From positions 1 to 9,344 of the forward strand of contig DFPL01000024.1 of NCBI GenBank assembly GCA_002377245.1: a stretch of DNA of 9,344 nt. Direction: 5' to 3'. Within the stretch, counting starts at the first letter, position 1; each line of letters starts with the position of its first letter. This stretch comes from Enterobacteriaceae bacterium UBA3516. Lineage in GTDB: Bacteria > Pseudomonadota > Gammaproteobacteria > Enterobacterales > Enterobacteriaceae. Positions 6,695-9,344 of the stretch are shown piece by piece. Under the pieces are notes generated by a model. The model had not been told where the DNA came from. It saw only the letters and a program-made list of their open reading frames with translations, and made no database searches. Made by a program: the position numbers and the translations under genes.

Positions 6695-6727
6695 GTAATA
6701 AAACAATGTTTCAGTTTGCTTATTTAC
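6695..6727. promoter_or_regulatory. AT-rich dyad region upstream of the oxidoreductase gene
   Basis: A perfect odd palindrome, AAACAATGTTT (6701-6711), lies about 45 bases ahead of the oxidoreductase start. It is embedded in a larger imperfect dyad of GTAATAAAAC (6695-6704) and GTTTGCTTATTTAC (6714-6727). Such AT-rich dyads are typical of LysR-family or other regulator sites. No convincing -35/-10 pair stands out beside it. Confidence 0.35.
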
Positions 6728-6765
6728 TGTAACGCGACGGTCGAGGATGGGTACTGTGAGGGAAG

Positions 6766-6799
6766 AAAAATGTGATCCCCGGCCAGAATAGCCGGGGAT
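6766..6799 (-). terminator. Intrinsic terminator of the acs-yjcH-actP operon
   Basis: ATCCCCGGC (6775-6783) and GCCGGGGAT (6791-6799) form a perfect 9-bp GC-rich stem with a 7-base loop, just beyond the actP stop. Read on the minus strand it is followed by CACA and then a run of five T (A-run at 6766-6770), which fits a factor-independent terminator. Confidence 0.8.
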
Positions 6800-6805
6800 A
6801 ATCTA

Positions 6806-8464
6806 TTAATGTGCGCGACCTTGATCGATACCGATACCCGTCTGTGAACGGATAAACTGGGCACGGAACTGCTCACGTTCCAGAACACCCTGAGCTGAAT
6901 TATCGGTGGCAGAGAAAATCCAAATCCCAATAAAGGCCACGGCGATGGAGAACAATGCCGGGTATTCATACGGGAATACCGGTGCCGCATGACCCAGGAT
7001 TTGCACCCAAATGGTCGGGCCGAGCACCATCAGAATCACCGCCGTCAGCAGGCCGAGCCAGCCGCCAATCATTGCGCCACGGGTGGTCAGTTTGGACCAG
7101 TACATGGAGAGCAAAATGATCGGGAAGTTACAGCTGGCAGCAATGGAGAACGCCAGGCCCACCATGAAGGCAATATTCTGATTTTCAAACAGAATCCCCA
7201 GCAGAATGGCGACGACACCCAGCACCAGCACGGTAATTTTCGAGACTCTCAGTTCATCTCGCTCGGTGGCCCCTTTACGGAATACGTTGGCGTACAGGTC
7301 ATGAGAAACCGCCGATGCGCCCGCCAGCGTTAACCCGGCGACCACTGCCAGAATGGTGGCGAAGGCGACAGCGGAGATAAAGCCGAGGAACAGGTTACCG
7401 CCCACGGCATTCGCCAGATGGACAGCGGCCATGTTGTTGCCGCCAATCAGTGCGCCTGCCGCGTCTTTAAAGGCCGGATTTGCCCCCACCAGCATGATCG
7501 CACCGAAGCCGATAATGAAGGTCAGGATGTAGAAGTAGCCCATAAAACCGGTGGCATAGAAGACGCTTTTACGTGCTTCCCGCGCATCGCTTACCGTGAA
7601 GAAGCGCATCAGAATGTGCGGCAGGCCCGCAGTACCAAACATCAGGCCAAGGCCCAGCGAGAGCGCCGATATCGGATCTTTCACCAATCCGCCTGGTCGC
7701 ATAATAGCTTCGCCTTTCGGATGGACCGCCATGGCTTCGGTAAACAGATTATTGAAACTGAAACCGACGTGCTTCATCACCATAAACGCCATAAAGCTGG
7801 CACCGAAGAGCAGCAGCACAGCTTTGATGATCTGTACCCATGTGGTGGCGAGCATACCGCCAAAGAGAACGTACATCACCATCAGCACGCCCACCAGCAC
7901 CACCGCGATGTGGTAGTTCAGACCAAACAGCAACTGGATGAGTTTACCGGCACCGACCATCTGGGCAATGAGGTAGAGCGCCACCACCACCAACGAACCG
8001 CAGGCAGAGAGGGTGCGGATCGGCCCCTGTTTCAAACGATAAGAGGCCACATCCGCGAAGGTGTAGCGACCCAGGTTACGCAGGCGTTCGGCAATCAGGA
8101 ACAGAATGATCGGCCAGCCGACGAGGAAGCCCAGGGAGTAAATCAGGCCGTCGTAGCCGGAGGTAAACACCAGTGCGGAGATGCCGAGGAACGAGGCCGC
8201 CGACATATAATCCCCGGCAATCGCCAGGCCGTTCTGGAAGCCGGTGATATTGCCGCCCGCCGTGTAGTAATCGCTACGGGTGCGGGTACGCTTAGAGGCC
8301 CAGTAGGTGATAACGAGCGTTAACGCGACGAAAATCACAAACATAATAATCGCCTGCCAGTTGGTTGGCTGGCGCTGGACGGCACCGGTCAACGCATCCG
8401 CGGCGTGCGAGGCGAAGGAGGTGGCGAGCAGAGGGGCGGCGAGCGCCATCAGAAGACGTTTCAT
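6806..8464 (-). CDS. actP: Acetate/glycolate:cation symporter ActP
   Basis: This 552-residue inner-membrane protein corresponds to E. coli ActP (YjcG, 549 residues), a sodium:solute symporter family permease for acetate, glycolate and other short carboxylates at low concentration. A cleavable signal peptide is visible (MKRLLMALAAPLLATSFASHA, probable cut near residue 21). Roughly 13 membrane helices follow, with the SSS-family signature around YVLFGGMLATTWVQ (198-211). The C-terminus ends in the conserved RSQTGIGIDQGRAH. AAGAGG at 8475-8480 is a spaced ribosome-binding site. The ATG overlaps the yjcH stop as ATGA (8461-8464), which suggests translational coupling. It imports the substrate that Acs activates, so it completes an uptake-plus-activation operon. 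The signal peptide region diverges most from E. coli, as expected. Confidence 0.96.
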   Translation of the reverse strand: MKRLLMALAAPLLATSFASHAADALTGAVQRQPTNWQAIIMFVIFVALTLVITYWASKRTRTRSDYYTAGGNITGFQNGLAIAGDYMSAASFLGISALVFTSGYDGLIYSLGFLVGWPIILFLIAERLRNLGRYTFADVASYRLKQGPIRTLSACGSLVVVALYLIAQMVGAGKLIQLLFGLNYHIAVVLVGVLMVMYVLFGGMLATTWVQIIKAVLLLFGASFMAFMVMKHVGFSFNNLFTEAMAVHPKGEAIMRPGGLVKDPISALSLGLGLMFGTAGLPHILMRFFTVSDAREARKSVFYATGFMGYFYILTFIIGFGAIMLVGANPAFKDAAGALIGGNNMAAVHLANAVGGNLFLGFISAVAFATILAVVAGLTLAGASAVSHDLYANVFRKGATERDELRVSKITVLVLGVVAILLGILFENQNIAFMVGLAFSIAASCNFPIILLSMYWSKLTTRGAMIGGWLGLLTAVILMVLGPTIWVQILGHAAPVFPYEYPALFSIAVAFIGIWIFSATDNSAQGVLEREQFRAQFIRSQTGIGIDQGRAH

Positions 8465-8775
8465 GGTGCTTTTACCTCTTGCAGAACGGCCCTGTTCAGA
8501 CGGTCAAATTCGCCGTTGGCGCGCCAGACGTAAACCCCGGTGAGGATAAACGAAATGACAATCACGCCGACACCAATCGGAATACCGCGCGTAATGCTAC
8601 TGCCTGCGGCAATCGGGGTGCCAAGCCAGCCAGGTGCGAAGGCGATGAGCAGAATAAAGCTGACGTAAATCACCAGCACGACCAGCGACAATATCGTGGC
8701 AAACCGTTGCCTCTTTTCGACTAACTCCCTGAAATGCGCGTTGTTCTCTATCCGTTGATAAATGGTGTCATTCAT
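8461..8775 (-). CDS. yjcH: DUF485 inner-membrane protein YjcH
   Basis: This 104-residue protein matches E. coli YjcH, of the DUF485 family. It has a charged cytoplasmic N-terminus (NDTIYQRIENNAHFRELVEKRQRF), a first membrane helix at about 26-47, a short loop (APGWLGTPIAAGSSITR) and a second helix at about 64-84. The tail is conserved (WRANGEFDRLN). DUF485 proteins are almost always encoded next to SSS-family acetate permeases and are thought to be an accessory or assembly partner; the molecular role is not established. I chose the ATG at 8775. A GTG one codon upstream (8778) is also possible, but the ATG gives the E. coli-like N-terminus, and GGAG lies 8 bases ahead. Its stop overlaps the actP start by 4 bases. 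Confidence 0.93.
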   Translation of the reverse strand: MNDTIYQRIENNAHFRELVEKRQRFATILSLVVLVIYVSFILLIAFAPGWLGTPIAAGSSITRGIPIGVGVIVISFILTGVYVWRANGEFDRLNRAVLQEVKAP

Positions 8776-8818
8776 CACAGAGTCTCCACAGAAGTAAGGT
8801 AGGGGGTTTTTATATTAT

Positions 8819-8851
8819 TCCCTCTCCCGGGTGGGAGAGGGGTAGGGTGAG
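8819..8851. repeat. REP-like palindromic repeat between acs and yjcH
   Basis: CCCTCTCCC (8820-8828), the loop GGGT and GGGAGAGGG (8833-8841) form a perfect 9-bp stem. GTAGGGTGAGAA follows. The pattern CCCTCTCCC...GGGAGAGGGT.AGGGTGAG is, from memory, a very common extragenic palindrome in Enterobacter and related genomes. On the acs transcript it would form a stable 3' hairpin just after the stop codon, able to protect upstream mRNA or lower downstream expression. Confidence 0.75.
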
Positions 8852-8858
8852 AATAACG

Positions 8859-9344
8859 TTACGATGGCATGGTGATGGCCTGCTTCTCTTCGAGCAGTTT
8901 GTCCACCACGCCAGGATCGGCGAGAGTTGAGGTATCGCCCAGATTACTGGTATCGCCGGCGGCGATTTTGCGCAAAATACGGCGCATGATCTTGCCTGAG
9001 CGCGTTTTGGGTAACGAGTCGGTCCAGTGCAGCACGTCCGGCGTGGCCAGCGGGCCAATCTCTTTGCGTACCCAGTTGCGCACTTCGGTGTAGAGCGCAG
9101 GGGTCGGCTCTTCCCCGTGGTTCAGCGTGACGTAGGCATAAATCGCCTGACCTTTAATGTTGTGCGGAATCCCCACCACCGCCGCTTCGGCGATTTTCGG
9201 ATGGGACACCAGCGCGGATTCAATTTCGGCGGTTCCCAGGCGGTGGCCGGACACGTTCAGCACATCATCCACGCGGCCGGTTATCCAGTAATAGCCATCT
9301 TCGTCACGACGTGCGCCGTCGCCACTGAAGTACATGTTTTTGAA
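8859..9344 (-). CDS. acs: Acetyl-CoA synthetase, C-terminal part (runs off the edge)
   Basis: The frame is open to the last base and encodes the final 161 residues of AMP-forming acetyl-CoA synthetase, equal to about residues 492-652 of the 652-residue E. coli enzyme. It makes acetyl-CoA from acetate, ATP and CoA through acetyl-AMP in the cytoplasm. The visible part holds the SGDG and TGRVDDVLNVSGHRLGT segments around the hinge between the two domains. It also has the mobile C-terminal domain with PKTRSGK, whose last Lys corresponds to Lys609. That Lys is needed for the adenylation half-reaction and is acetylated by Pat and restored by CobB in enteric bacteria. The conserved AITMPS tail ends the protein. 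Promoters and the first three quarters of the gene lie beyond the right edge. It is the first gene of the acs-yjcH-actP operon. Confidence 0.97.
   Translation of the reverse strand, partial: FKNMYFSGDGARRDEDGYYWITGRVDDVLNVSGHRLGTAEIESALVSHPKIAEAAVVGIPHNIKGQAIYAYVTLNHGEEPTPALYTEVRNWVRKEIGPLATPDVLHWTDSLPKTRSGKIMRRILRKIAAGDTSNLGDTSTLADPGVVDKLLEEKQAITMPS

Noticed and set aside
7418..8323. Long plus-strand open frame (301 codons) opposite actP
   Set aside because: It lies fully antisense to a well-conserved transporter, has a His/Gln/Arg-rich composition typical of a shadow of a hydrophobic gene, and lacks a ribosome-binding site.

Overview
The window looks like chromosome of an enterobacterium close to Enterobacter, Lelliottia or Leclercia. 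This rests on near-identity, from memory, of several proteins to the E. coli K-12 ghxP-yjcE...actP-yjcH-acs region, together with moderate GC content and a GGGAGAGGG-type intergenic repeat. No database search was run. The right half is the conserved acetate uptake and activation operon. The left half is a purine transporter and a cation/proton antiporter. The middle holds two lineage-specific genes.

Layout. Bases 1-197 are AT-rich and hold no gene I can support. A cytosolic glutathione S-transferase (198-866, +) follows. A 304-base gap contains two good PurR-type operators, one weaker one and an 8-bp perfect dyad, and it leads into ghxP (1171-2520, +), a guanine/hypoxanthine permease. A strong terminator separates ghxP from yjcE (2660-4306, +), a CPA1-type Na+/H+ antiporter. 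A LysR-type regulator (4311-5231, -) converges on yjcE with only 4 bases between the stop codons, and the hairpin there lies inside the last codons of the regulator. Upstream of the regulator, on the same strand, is a Gfo/Idh/MocA-type NAD(P)-dependent oxidoreductase of unknown substrate (5365-6657, -). Then come actP (6806-8464, -), yjcH (8461-8775, -) and the C-terminal quarter of acs (8859-9344, -), which runs off the right edge.

Function. acs-yjcH-actP form an operon read right to left. ActP imports acetate, Acs converts it to acetyl-CoA, and YjcH is a small membrane protein coupled to ActP by an ATGA stop/start overlap. A REP-like hairpin sits between acs and yjcH, and a good intrinsic terminator ends the operon after actP. 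ghxP appears to be under purine control through PurR. The LysR and oxidoreductase genes occupy the place where E. coli K-12 carries yjcF. They look like an accessory insertion, but with base composition like the neighbours and no mobile element beside them.

I see no CRISPR array, tRNA, rRNA, insertion sequence or defence system. The parts most worth following up are the uncharacterised LysR/oxidoreductase pair with its hairpins, and the multi-operator leader of ghxP.
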